From assembly GCF_019320115.1 (NCBI RefSeq), contig NC_089598.1:30257069-30321068 (forward strand): a DNA stretch of 64,000 bases. Reading direction: 5' to 3'. Origin of the DNA: Miscanthus floridulus. Taxonomy: Eukaryota; Streptophyta; Magnoliopsida; Poales; Poaceae. The notes below the pieces were generated by a model. The model saw nothing but the letters and a program-made list of their open reading frames with translations, did not search any database and had not been told where the DNA came from. Shown one piece after another: positions 28,082 to 37,999 of the stretch. Numbering within the stretch: the first letter of the stretch is position 1; the number at the start of each line of letters is the position of its first letter. Position numbers and translations under genes: made by a program.

Positions 28082-30243
28082 CAAATCGTGGTTCTGAGAG
28101 GAGGGTTTGAGGGACAAATGATTTTGCAGTGGCGGTGAGCGGTGGGAGGACAATCAGGACGGGAGGGCGTGGCAGCGCCTGCACTAGTGCTAGATGCCTA
28201 GATGCAAAAGTTCTTTGTCCTTCTACTATCCAAATAACTGCACAAACAAAATGAGTAACATGCCAGTTCACTAATTATATGCACAAAGTGCAGAGTAACA
28301 TGTCAGTTACCAAAGTGTGCAACTCTAAATTAGTGTAAACTTGTGGTTCAAACAGTAGTCTGCAAGACTGCAAATGATTAATTTCATAAGTATTCTTATG
28401 GTCATATTTTACAAACTGTGACCAGTACCTAGTGAACTGGTTCCAAGCCCTCATGTGCTATATATGTCTGCCGGTGCTAGGGATTTACCTGTGGTTCGGC
28501 CAACCACATGTAACACCTTAGCACGTGGAAGTATTAAATACAGCATTATCTATCCAAAAAATCATCAGTAGGATCCTACATTTTTAGAATATTGCTTATT
28601 TCACCCATGCATAGTTATTTTCATCTAAAACATTTCAAACAGGTAGCAATACTAACCAATTTTCTTCCCAGCTCATGTAACAGATCCTTGTTAAACTTCA
28701 ATGTGTACCCATAGCTCAGTTGTTATCTTGTAGCTCCACTTTTTGGGAAACAGAACCTAGTTTGAACCTGAAAACTCATCAGTAGAAGCAAGGTGATCAG
28801 GGAAGTAAACTGAAAGGAGTTAGAAATACATTTCCACCAAGTGTATCATTGTAGCTATGCACAAATTTCCATTCAGATTGTAGTTCACAAAGAAGACGAT
28901 AAGAGGCAACGAACATGTTTGATAGCTGAAAGTGAAGATTACCATTTTCTATTGTTCACAAATCAGCATCTAAGCTGAACCATTTGTGCCTAGGATGGCT
29001 AGCGGCCATTCAGCTACCATAATTCTTTCTACAAAAATCATGCAAAGTACTTCTGATGCTGTGGAGAAAACACATATAAATATAGCTTGTACTAACAAAG
29101 ATCAAACATAGGGGAAAAAAAAGATAAACATCTTAAGAGGAGAAAGAAATATATCCCCTCTTAGTTTGAAAATAGATTTGAAAAGGTTGATTCAGAGTGT
29201 CCACTTAAGAATGTTTATATCCCCCTCTTAGTTAGGACTTAGGCGTGCACAACCTCTGTTAGGTTCCTGGGCATGTCTGATTATACAAAAATACATGTGA
29301 GATGGAAACTTTTCTAATTAATTCACCCACTCAAAATAGATACCATTCATCCACTAATTATGTGCAGGAAACAAACATTCTATCTATTGCATGGAAAGCC
29401 TGCAAGTTACAGTAGGACAAAGGGTATCAAGCAATTCAGCCCCCAAAAAAATTCAACATTTGCAACCTCGTCAAATGCTTAGCTGTTAGATAGAATACTG
29501 GTCGGTTACTTACGATCTAGAAGACCCCTTTTGTTAATAACTTCTTTATGGACCAGAAGACGCAAGTAGAAGCACTGAGATGGATGAAGCTAAGACTTGG
29601 ATGAAGGTTCAGCTCGTATTTTGTGAAACTTTCTTCAATATAAACACGTATCTGAAGTCGGATGAAGGTTCAGGTCTAGTAGATATGTTTGATTTATTCC
29701 TTGAATGATGGTCTGTATCGTCTCTTTCGTACCAATGATCTCACAACAATGGAGCAGGTTTCCAATGAATTATTTTCTATATTACCTCTTTTGCGACCGA
29801 ATTGATGAATAAGGATAATGAACCTATAAATGCAGTAGCTAAGGTAAACCTTTAAAATGCAGCAGCTAAGGCAAACCTTTAAATGCAGTAACCAAGGCAA
29901 AGCATCTTGCACGTGCAGTCAGTAGCTAACAAAGGTGAAACTACAACTGGAGATATTGCAACTAATATTTTGCCAATGGACTTGAAATAGACAACAAGGA
30001 CAGTTTAACACAATTGCTGATTTATGGTACAGTTCATTGAAGTTATTTACATATGAAACAGCTCAAGAAACTGAGCCCAATGCTCAATTCTCTGTTTGTC
30101 CCAGACAATGGTTAAAGAGAAGGAATAAAGCATCAGTGTACAGTTGTCGCTGTAAATCCCTTTTCTGAACATGTTTTCCTCAACTGATTTAATTCATTTG
30201 AATCACTTGTACTTAGATCTTAAATCATATATACAGACTCTAC
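28082..30243. other. Upstream region of PPR gene, no gene seen
   Basis: AT-rich intergenic DNA. A short imperfect tandem repeat at 29822-29900 has three units around CCTTTAAATGCAG..AAGGCAAA. Nothing else is recognisable. The proximal few hundred bases presumably hold the PPR promoter. Confidence 0.5.
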
Positions 30244-30252
30244 TTATTTTTA

Positions 30253-31517
30253 GGGTTATTTGGATTCATGTTATTATAATTTTCGATGTTTGGAGAAACG
30301 CCGTTACTATTCGCCTATTTTGATGCATGCCATTAGAATTCTTCATTTCCCACAAAAATGTCACTGAATACGTATGGACACAGCCTGGGCCCAGCTGCAG
30401 GCGTATACGAAGACGTATACTTCATCACCCCTGTCACTGACACGCGGGCCCTACATGTAATCTTCTTCTTCCTCCTCTCCTCCTCTCTCTCTCCATCCCG
30501 ACGCGCCCACGGCCACGGCGAGCAGCAGCAGCAGCACGCCGGCAGCCCACGAGCAGTAGCAGCACGCCCGGTGGCCCCCTCCCCCTCCGCCTCCTTCCTC
30601 CCTAAGAGGCACATGGCCAAACTAAGATGAAACTCGGAGACGAGGACGAGCGGCCTCGAGGCCATGCTTCTGCCCTGCGCCGGCCATGCCATGGCAGGGA
30701 CCCACCTGCACTAAGGCACATCGGGAGAGGGGAGAGAGGGAGAGGTGCGCACGGCGCGCGGGGGAGCGGAGGGGATGGCCGTGGCCGCGGCCACCGCCGG
30801 CTGGTGCACCACCACATCGGGAGAGGAGAGGGAGAGAGAGAGGGAGGGCTAGCCGATGCGTCGCCGCACGGGGAGAGGGGGAAAGAGAGACGGCGGCGCG
30901 AGGAGGGCCGGCGAGCGGAGAGGGAGCGCACGAGATCGAGACGCTGGATCAGGGCCAGCCGCGGCGGCGCAGTGCACGCCGGGGTACACTGCCGCCAGAT
31001 CCGAGCCCACCGTGGGGTGCTGACTGTGGCCGGGGCCGCGCCAGTGCGCCGTCGTGGTAGGGGGCGGCCATCGACCGCGCGCCACTAGCCGGCCGATGCG
31101 CCGCCGCCTCGTCCTATCTGCCTAGTTGCGCCGCCACGTGGGGAGAGAGAGGCAAAGAGAGAGGAGGTCAAGAGCAGAGAGAGGAAGGAGGCGGAGGGGG
31201 AGGGGGCCACCGGCGCGCCACCGGGGCCGCCATTGCCATGCTCAGCAGCGCCCACCGTGGCCGCGTCGGGATGGAGAGAGAGAGCCGAAGAGAGAGAGAG
31301 GAGGAGGAAGATGACATGTGGGCTCCGCGTGTCAGTGACACGGGTGATGAAGTATACGTCTTCGTATACGCCTGCAGCTGGGCCCAGGCTGTGTCCATAC
31401 GTATTCAGTGGCATTTTATGGGAAACGAAGAATTATAATGACATGCTTCAAAATAGACGAATAGTAATGGCGTTTCTCCGAACATCGAAATTATAATGGC
31501 ATGAATCCAAATAATCC
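30253..31517. mobile_element. Mutator-like element (non-autonomous MULE) with 262-bp TIRs
   Basis: The 1265-bp element is bounded by TTATTTTTA at 30244-30252 and again at 31518-31526, a perfect 9-bp target duplication, the Mutator signature. The TIRs are 30253-30514 and 31256-31517. The outermost bases are GGGTTATTTGGATTCATG (left) and the complement of CATGAATCCAAATAATCC (right). The TIRs share long blocks such as ATACGTATGGACACAGCCTG. There is no transposase. The 740-bp interior is strongly GC-rich and purine-biased, unlike both TIRs and flanks, as in Pack-MULEs that carry captured gene DNA; no captured gene could be named. Confidence 0.9.
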
Positions 31518-31526
31518 TTATTTTTA

Positions 31527-32061
31527 TGCTGTAGTTCATTTGACTTATTTGCATCTGAAACAGCTCCAGAAACTGAGCTCAATGCTCAATCCTGGTCGGT
31601 AGTCCAAGACCGTTAGGATTTAGGAGTTTCTTTTATCCACTGCTTCAAAGGATTCAAAGGAATATAGACACAAAATAATATACTAATAGTTAACTGTATA
31701 AAGACGCAAAGCTAAAAGCAGGGAAAAAGAGGCGATGGTGGTAGCGGCTTAAGATAGGGCATCTCCAAAATTACAGGAATCACTCAGTCACTCCACCAGA
31801 TTGACCATCAATTGAAAAAAGACAAGTATTCCAACATATTGTAAAGTTGGAAAAGCAGTATAAATATATATATAAAAAACAGCAGGCAGATATGAGGATT
31901 TCGTCGTGCAAATGACTGAACGTGTACTGAGCGGATGGTCTTCAATATTGGTGAGGCAAGAGCTAGGCGTCCAGTTAACCCATAAGGTAAACGGACACAT
32001 GTATAATCAAAATAGTTAACTGATCACTGTGCAATTTTTATTCCGTCGAACTGTAAGCTAA
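31527..32061. other. Intergenic, partial duplicate of sequence left of the MULE
   Basis: 31528-31600 resembles 30023-30095 (shared words GAAACAGCTC, AGAAACTGAG, CAATGCTCAAT), a short direct duplication flanking the MULE. No gene seen. Confidence 0.5.
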
Positions 32062-32398
32062 GGGGTGTTTGGTTTCTGCTGGTACTCCTAAAATTTCTGT
32101 CACATCGAATGTTTAGACAAATGTATGGAGTATTAAATATAGATTAATTATAAAACTAATTACATAACTTATGACTAATTTGCGGGACGAATCTTTTAAG
32201 CCTAATTGGTCCATGATTTGACAACATAGTGCTATAATAAACATGTGCTAATAACAGATTAATTATACTTAAAAAATCGTCTAGCCTCTATCTATGTAAT
32301 TGGTTTTATAATTAATCTATATTTAATGCTCTTTATTATTATCTAAATGTTTGATATGATATAAATTTTAGGAGCAACTAAAGAACTAAACACTCTCT
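32062..32398. mobile_element. Grass MITE, GGGTGTTTGG type
   Basis: The ends GGGGTGTTTGGTT and AACTAAACACTCTCT form imperfect TIRs. The AT-rich interior (ATTAAATATAGATTAATTA and its inverted partner) folds as a near-palindrome. About 337 bp with no coding. This family is frequent near grass genes. Confidence 0.7.
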
Positions 32399-32649
32399 AA
32401 ATTAACTGAATCCAAATAGATAACTGATCAAGGGGGCCTTGGTGTTCACCTTTCACTGCAGCCGCTTGGTGTCCGGACCAGATGGAGAGTGCCTTGGCAA
32501 GTTGGCATTCACCTTTCACTGTAGCCACTCGTGGTCCGGACGACGCATTGGTGAGGCGAGTACGGGGCTGTCAGTGCCGCAGCCGGTGAGGCGAGTACGG
32601 GGCTTTGTACTGGCCTGATCGAGGCTTCTTCCTGCTGGTGGATAAGTAA

Positions 32650-32881
32650 GGGCGAGTTTAGTTGGCAAATTTTTTTGGTTTTGGCTGCTGTAGCACTTTT
32701 GTTTGTATTTAGCAATTAGTATTTAATTATGAACTAATTAGGTTTGAAAGTTTCGTCTCACGATTTCTCACCCAACTGTGCAATTAGTTTTGTTTTTCGT
32801 CTACATTTAGTACTCCATGCATGTGCCGCAAGATTCGATGTGACACTTTGAGATGATAATTTTTAGAATCTAAACAGGGCC
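32650..32881. mobile_element. Second MITE-like element
   Basis: The left end GGGCGAGTTTAGTTGGC and right end TCTAAACAGGGCC are inverted-repeat-like, spaced about 230 bp. The interior contains the GAACTAATTAGG..GAAAGTTTCGTCTC block typical of a common grass MITE. No coding. Confidence 0.6.
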
Positions 32882-33518
32882 TAATACGACGGTGGAGGTG
32901 TGGCTCCAGTGGTAGACCTAGGATTTGAACCCAGGGTAAGCCTAGCAAGAAATATAAAATGCAATACATATACGTAATTCAATAGATAGTTGGATATACA
33001 ACTACAAGATTATTTAAATCGTTCGATATACAAGTAGAAAATAACAAATGATAATAATAATATGTTTAAAAGTCTTATATAATACTTTAAATTCAAAACT
33101 TGCAAAAACAAAAATATATATTGTTCTTCATGCTTCAACTTCCTGACAACAAACAGAGAAGCAGAAAATGGCACATCAGACCCACTTAACTGCAATGTTA
33201 AATCACAAATTAGGATTTGATTTCATCCTAAGCTATGCAAATGAGCAAACCACTGGCCATTAAAATATAGAAACACACACCTATTTCACAAATGCACAAT
33301 CCCTAAGCACAATTTCACAATCCCTAATCCTAAAGGGAAGGAGACTCTTAGTGACTCACCAGGGGGCGGGGGCAGGGGCAGGGGCTAGCGGCCAGCCGGC
33401 CAGGGGGCGCTTCTGTGGAGGCGCGTCAGAGTCGTGGGGCGCCGTGCGGGGGCAGCTCAATTGTTGTGGGCCGGCTGGAGCCTGGACGGCTGGAGCTGAG
33501 GGCGGTTGCAGGGCGCAT

Positions 33519-33993
33519 GGTGAGGACTGTCTAGTGCAGATGTTCACCGATGGAATAGATGGAGGTCGTCATTTCTTCAAATGCTCGCGAGTATGGGTAA
33601 TTGCTATTACTAATTCTTTCTTCAATATGTTCCTCTTCTATACAACTTACATGACATACTTATTGCAGTCTTCCTTGGCCGAAGAAAACTATGGATTCAC
33701 TAGGTGGGTCGATCCTCGACCTATTTATCCACATGCGGAGTACATCTACTACATGCAGGACCGTATCTTCGATCTAGAAAGGGAAGTTAGCAGCGGTTAC
33801 AAGGACGACGAACATGACAACAACAAACAATGGTGCCAGTTCATAGGAGGCACTCTGCAATGATCCATATTGCACCTGCCATAATCACATGAACAAGGGT
33901 CCTCCACCGCCACCCCCACCGCCGCCACCACCAACAATGGGAGGATACTATAGAGAAGGTGCAACACAATTTGCTATGTGGCCACACTACTAG
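33519..33993 (+). pseudogene. GRF-like zinc-finger gene fragment
   Basis: Exon 1 part (to 33596) encodes CLVQMFTDGIDGGRHFFKCS, followed by a GT-AG intron (33597-33668). Exon 2 encodes YGFTRWVDPRPIYPHAEYIY and a Glu-rich helix. Near 33855 the frame must shift by one to read the next conserved stretch (DPYCTCHNHMNKG), then a proline run and a short aromatic tail ending at the stop at 33993. The spaced Cys/His pattern and the F.RWVD core resemble small GRF-type zinc-finger proteins that are multicopy in grass genomes; function is not established. The frameshift and lack of a clear start suggest a pseudogene. Confidence 0.55.
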
Positions 33994-34501
33994 GAAATAT
34001 GTACCCTTGTTTGGCACATGTTCTCACATGCCATTTCATATGCTTGTTGTTTGCTTCAATTACCTAAGGCATGTTAGGTTTAGTCCAGGACCTCTGTACT
34101 CTAGTTTGGTACATGTTATCACATGTCATTTCATGTCTTGTGTGTGTTGAATTAGGTAATACACTACTTCGTTATGATTTATTTGCACTACGTGAACTCG
34201 TTTCACTACCTATGCAATATTAAACTTAATATTATGACAACAAATAATGAAACCAACAACACTATGAAATGTTCTATAATAGAGCACATTAATCAACATA
34301 ACAACATTTGAAGTACATGACGATAAACTAAAAGTGCATTACATGATAACACAAATGCATAATCCAAGATTAGACAACATTGTTCAAACCGGCTTGATCC
34401 GCTTCTTTTTTTTATCCGGAACAGTGTTTTTCTCTCACAGATTCCTCCAGATTCCTCCAAGCAAACGGGGCCTAAACCATAGAACTAGTAAGTCATGAAG
34501 A

Positions 34502-35233
34502 CTACTGAGTGCAACGAGGCCACTTTCTTTTCCTTTGGGCATCGGGATTCTCCTCCATCGTTGCCTTCGCTCAGAGCACACGCTCAAGCTTCCTCTCCCT
34601 CTCCTCCCTGTGCGAAGCGACACGCCTCCTTTCCTCCTCTTCCTTGTGCTCCTTTTCTAGAGCCTCCTCTTTGCGTCTCTTCTCTATCATCTCCTTGTCC
34701 TCTGCCTCCTATCATAACAGTTTATGCATCCACTCCTTGTCTTCCGACTTGATCTCAGTGTCTATCCACTGCTCAAAATCACAGAGCGGTGGAGGGGTCT
34801 GCAACAAATGCAATTGTTACAAAACAAATAAATCATGCAAGACTTCATTTGACACAAAATAAATATTAAACAACATCAATTTCTCACCATCTTGTAAATG
34901 CGGCGCTGACGAAGTGTAGGCTCAAACGCAAAATTGGCACACATCCAATACCTCTGCCTATATGTGTCCTCTTCATCGGACTTGGCTACCTTGCAGGGAT
35001 CGCCGCAAACGCACATCGGCACTGGAACACCACTAGGCAGAGGCAACGGGTCGAAGGCGTTTCTGGTCATCCGGCCATAACTACAATTGAACCAAATTTG
35101 TTCTAAGAACCGAAAGCAATGAACATTAAACCCTAACCCTAGGGTTTTCTATTTGTTGCATATAAATGAAAACATAATATAACACGATGATAAGAGATTA
35201 CCTTGGCTTACTAGCTTTACCACGCCTTGACAT
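34502..35233 (-). pseudogene. GRF-type zinc-finger gene, truncated by tandem stops
   Basis: Three exons: 35202-35233 (start MSRRGKASKP), 34888-35080 and 34712-34798, with clean GT-AG junctions. The readable product is 103 aa: PMCVCGDPCKVAKSDEEDTY RQRYWMCANFAFEP (a Cys-based GRF-like finger) and PPPLCDFEQWIDTE. TGA and TAG (34712 and the next codon) then interrupt a still-recognisable charged coiled coil (EAEDKEMIEKRRKEEALEKE). That coil ends at another stop, and the family-typical tail RKRKWPRCTQ runs to the stop at 34502. It is probably a decaying copy, though the short form could be expressed. It converges with the fragment at 33519. Confidence 0.6.
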
Positions 35234-35459
35234 CCTACCATTACATAATACAAAAAATAAAAAAATCATTTCAAACATTAGGTAATAATGTATCTAGGGT
35301 TGCAAAATAGACATAATATATACCAAATCAATGCGTAAAAATGATAAGGGGAGAGAGGATACCTTGCTCGCGAAGATGTATGGATCAAATCCAAGTATCC
35401 AAGGTCAAATTCATCGATTCAAGAGATTGGGCGGGTTAGGGATAGGAAGAAACCGAGAG

Positions 35460-35602
35460 GGGCCAAAGGGCGCCTAGCTCAAACGGTTAGGTGACCCAGC
35501 GGCACTCCTTAGGTCCTAGATTCGACTCCCTATGGGAGCGAATTTCAGGCTAAGGTTAAAAAAATCCCCTCGTCTGTCCCCATAACCAAAGCACTGGGGG
35601 GG
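35460..35602 (+). repeat. tRNA-like SINE-type repeat, left half
   Basis: CCTAGCTCAAACGGTTAGGT resembles a Pol III A box, and GATTCGACTCCC, about 40 bp later, resembles a B box. The sequence is interrupted at 35602 by the LTR element and appears to resume at 53950, ending in GGCCCTTCTTCTT near 54054. It does not fold as an intact tRNA. The assignment as a SINE is inference. Confidence 0.4.
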
Positions 35603-35860
35603 TGTCGATGTGGGATCCACGGGATACACCACAAGGAAGAGAGGAGATCTAGTTTGATTAGGATTCCTCCTATGTAATCCTAGTAGTAATACTACCATGT
35701 AATCCTACTAGGACTCTACATTATAAACCGACTAGGACTCTGGCCTCCTGACTATATAAAGGGGGGCAGGGCTCCTTAGATGGGGAGAGCAGAAGATAAG
35801 GTAACACAACACTTTACAATCAATCCAACGCAAAGGCTAACACCGACTGGACATAGGGCT
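35603..35860 (+). repeat. 5' LTR of gag-only element, left part
   Basis: 258 bp matching 53551-53808, with a TATATAAAG box near 35753. Interrupted at 35860 by the Sirevirus; continues at 49195-49335. Confidence 0.9.
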
Positions 35861-37443
35861 TGAAAGGATCAAGATGCCCAAGAGGGGGGTGAATTTGGCT
35901 AATTCTAAATTTTCTTGCAATAATTAAATCCTACGGTTAGCCCAATTAACCCCTTATGCCTAGAAAAGTGTTTCTATTAATCTAACGCACAACGGACTTG
36001 CAACCTATGTTCCAAACTTACTCTAGCATGGCAATTCTATGAATGTAAAGACAAGTATTGAATTGCTCAAAGTAAATGCTCAAAGTAAATGCTCAAAGTA
36101 AATAGAGAGAGGAACGCGGCGATGTTTTGCCGAGGTATCAGAGAGTCGCCACTCCCCACTAGTCCTTGTTGGAGCACCCACGCAAGGGTGTAGCTCCTCC
36201 TTGATCCGCGCAAGGATCAAGTGCTTTCTATGGGTTCATTCTTCGACACTCCGTCACAGCGAATCACCCAAAACCGCTCACAACTTGAATTGGGTCACCC
36301 ACAAGCTCCGCTGGGTGATCACCAAGCTCCCAATCACCACCAAGCCGTCTAGGTGACGGTGATCACTAAGAGTAACAAGCACGAACTCTCGCTTGACCAC
36401 TCGAAGCCTAATGAGAACGGTGGATGCACACTTTGCTACTCTTGATTCACTAATGAGGCTACTCTCTTGGATTCACGAATCTCAATCATCTCACTAGGAC
36501 CTTGCTCTTCTTGGCACTCACAAACGTGTTTCTCAGCTGTTGGAATAAGCAAAAGTGACTCCACACATGAGTGGAGCTTCTATTTATAAGGCAGCCTGAA
36601 AAATGAACCGTTATGTGCCTCTGTGGGGTGACCGGACGCTCTGGTCATGTTAACCGGACGCTTCGGTCAGTTCAACCCACACACCAGTGATTAAGTGTTG
36701 ACCGGACGCTGGCAGGGTCCGATCACCACTGACCGGACGCGTCCGGTCGCATTAAACCCTCACTGGATGCTTACTGTACTCGACCAGACGCTGGATCCTC
36801 AGGGTCCGGTCAATATTGACCGGTCACGTTCGGTCGTGGAATTCCTTCTCTGGAACCTTATTGGAGTCGATCGGACGCTGCCTCTCAGCGTCCGGTCACT
36901 TGACCACTCAACATCCGGTCGCACCGAACGCAATCTCCTTGATCAAATGAACTGACCAGACCCTGCGGCCAGCGTTCGGTCGCACCGGAGCCAGCGTACG
37001 GTCAGTATTTGACCCTCCATTCACTTCCAACTCTCGAACATATGTGAATGAAGTTTGCTCCATAGGATCATAGAGCTGTTGTGGAGCTACCTAGTGCTAG
37101 TTTCAACAAGTGTGCACCATACCTAACTCACTAGACTCATCTAGGTCAAGCTACCCATCCATACCCCCCCTTAATAGTATGGCCAAAGGAAAAACAAAGT
37201 CCTAAACTACTCTAAGTGTCACTCTAACTCCAATCGACACTTAGAACTAGTCATCCTTAACCTTGTCGTCCATCCTTTAAAAACTGAAATGATTTCCATC
37301 GTAGGGGCATGACCACCTTGATTGCCTAATTGATCTCCATTGCCATGACCTAACTTAATCGCCTCTGCAAAACACATGTTAGTCATAGTAATCTTGTATT
37401 GTCATTAATCATCGAAACCCAACTAGGGGCCTAGATGCTTTCA
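35861..37443 (-). repeat. 3' LTR of full-length Sirevirus
   Basis: 1583 bp, TG...CA. Contains a TATA box (minus, 36581-36588) and the GACCGGACGC cluster from about 36630 to 36990. Confidence 0.92.
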
Positions 37444-37444
37444 A

Positions 37445-37457
37445 TCTCCCCCTTTTT
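37445..37457 (-). other. Polypurine tract of full-length Sirevirus
   Basis: The reverse complement reads AAAAAGGGGGAGA, directly beside the 3' LTR, where plus-strand DNA synthesis is primed. Confidence 0.85.
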
Positions 37458-37999
37458 GGTGATTGATGACAATACCACCTCGAGTATGTGAAAGAGTGAG
37501 GTTTTTGATATGCTTGGTTCATATAAGCTTTTGTCAATAAGAACAAAGTAGATAGGCAAGCTTATATGACCCAAACCAACACGATGTACTCAAAAGATAT
37601 GAAATAAGCATGAGTACAAGAAATAAAACTCATTTGCATCAGAGTATAAACGCGGAAGCAAAAGCAAATGAGCATAGCACAAGTGATATGACATATAAAG
37701 GAATTCAAAGTAGAGAGCACACATGTCATATATCACAATCACATAGATATCACTATCACATAGATATAATAGTATGCATGAAAGTAAACACACAAATGCA
37801 TAATAGTAATAGTGTATCACACAAATAAAACTCCAAATGGATAAAATATACTAAAAGCAAACTAGACTCCCCCTAAAACTCGCTCCCCCTGAGTCTACAT
37901 ACTCAAACCCTCTCCACCTTTGGCGTCAAACACCAAAACCTAAGGGTCGATAGGCGGGGCTGCAGCGGACGAGCCGGGCGCTAAGGTATGAGGGGCAAG

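Noticed and set aside
26429..28153. Longer PPR start at 28153
   Set aside because: The codon there is TTG. The first ATG in frame is at 28081 and already gives a good presequence.
30627..31088. Arg/Gly-rich frames inside the MULE
   Set aside because: All six frames are open because of purine-rich low-complexity sequence. No domain is seen.
35460..35540. Functional tRNA gene
   Set aside because: Box-like words are present, but no cloverleaf with paired acceptor and anticodon stems could be drawn.
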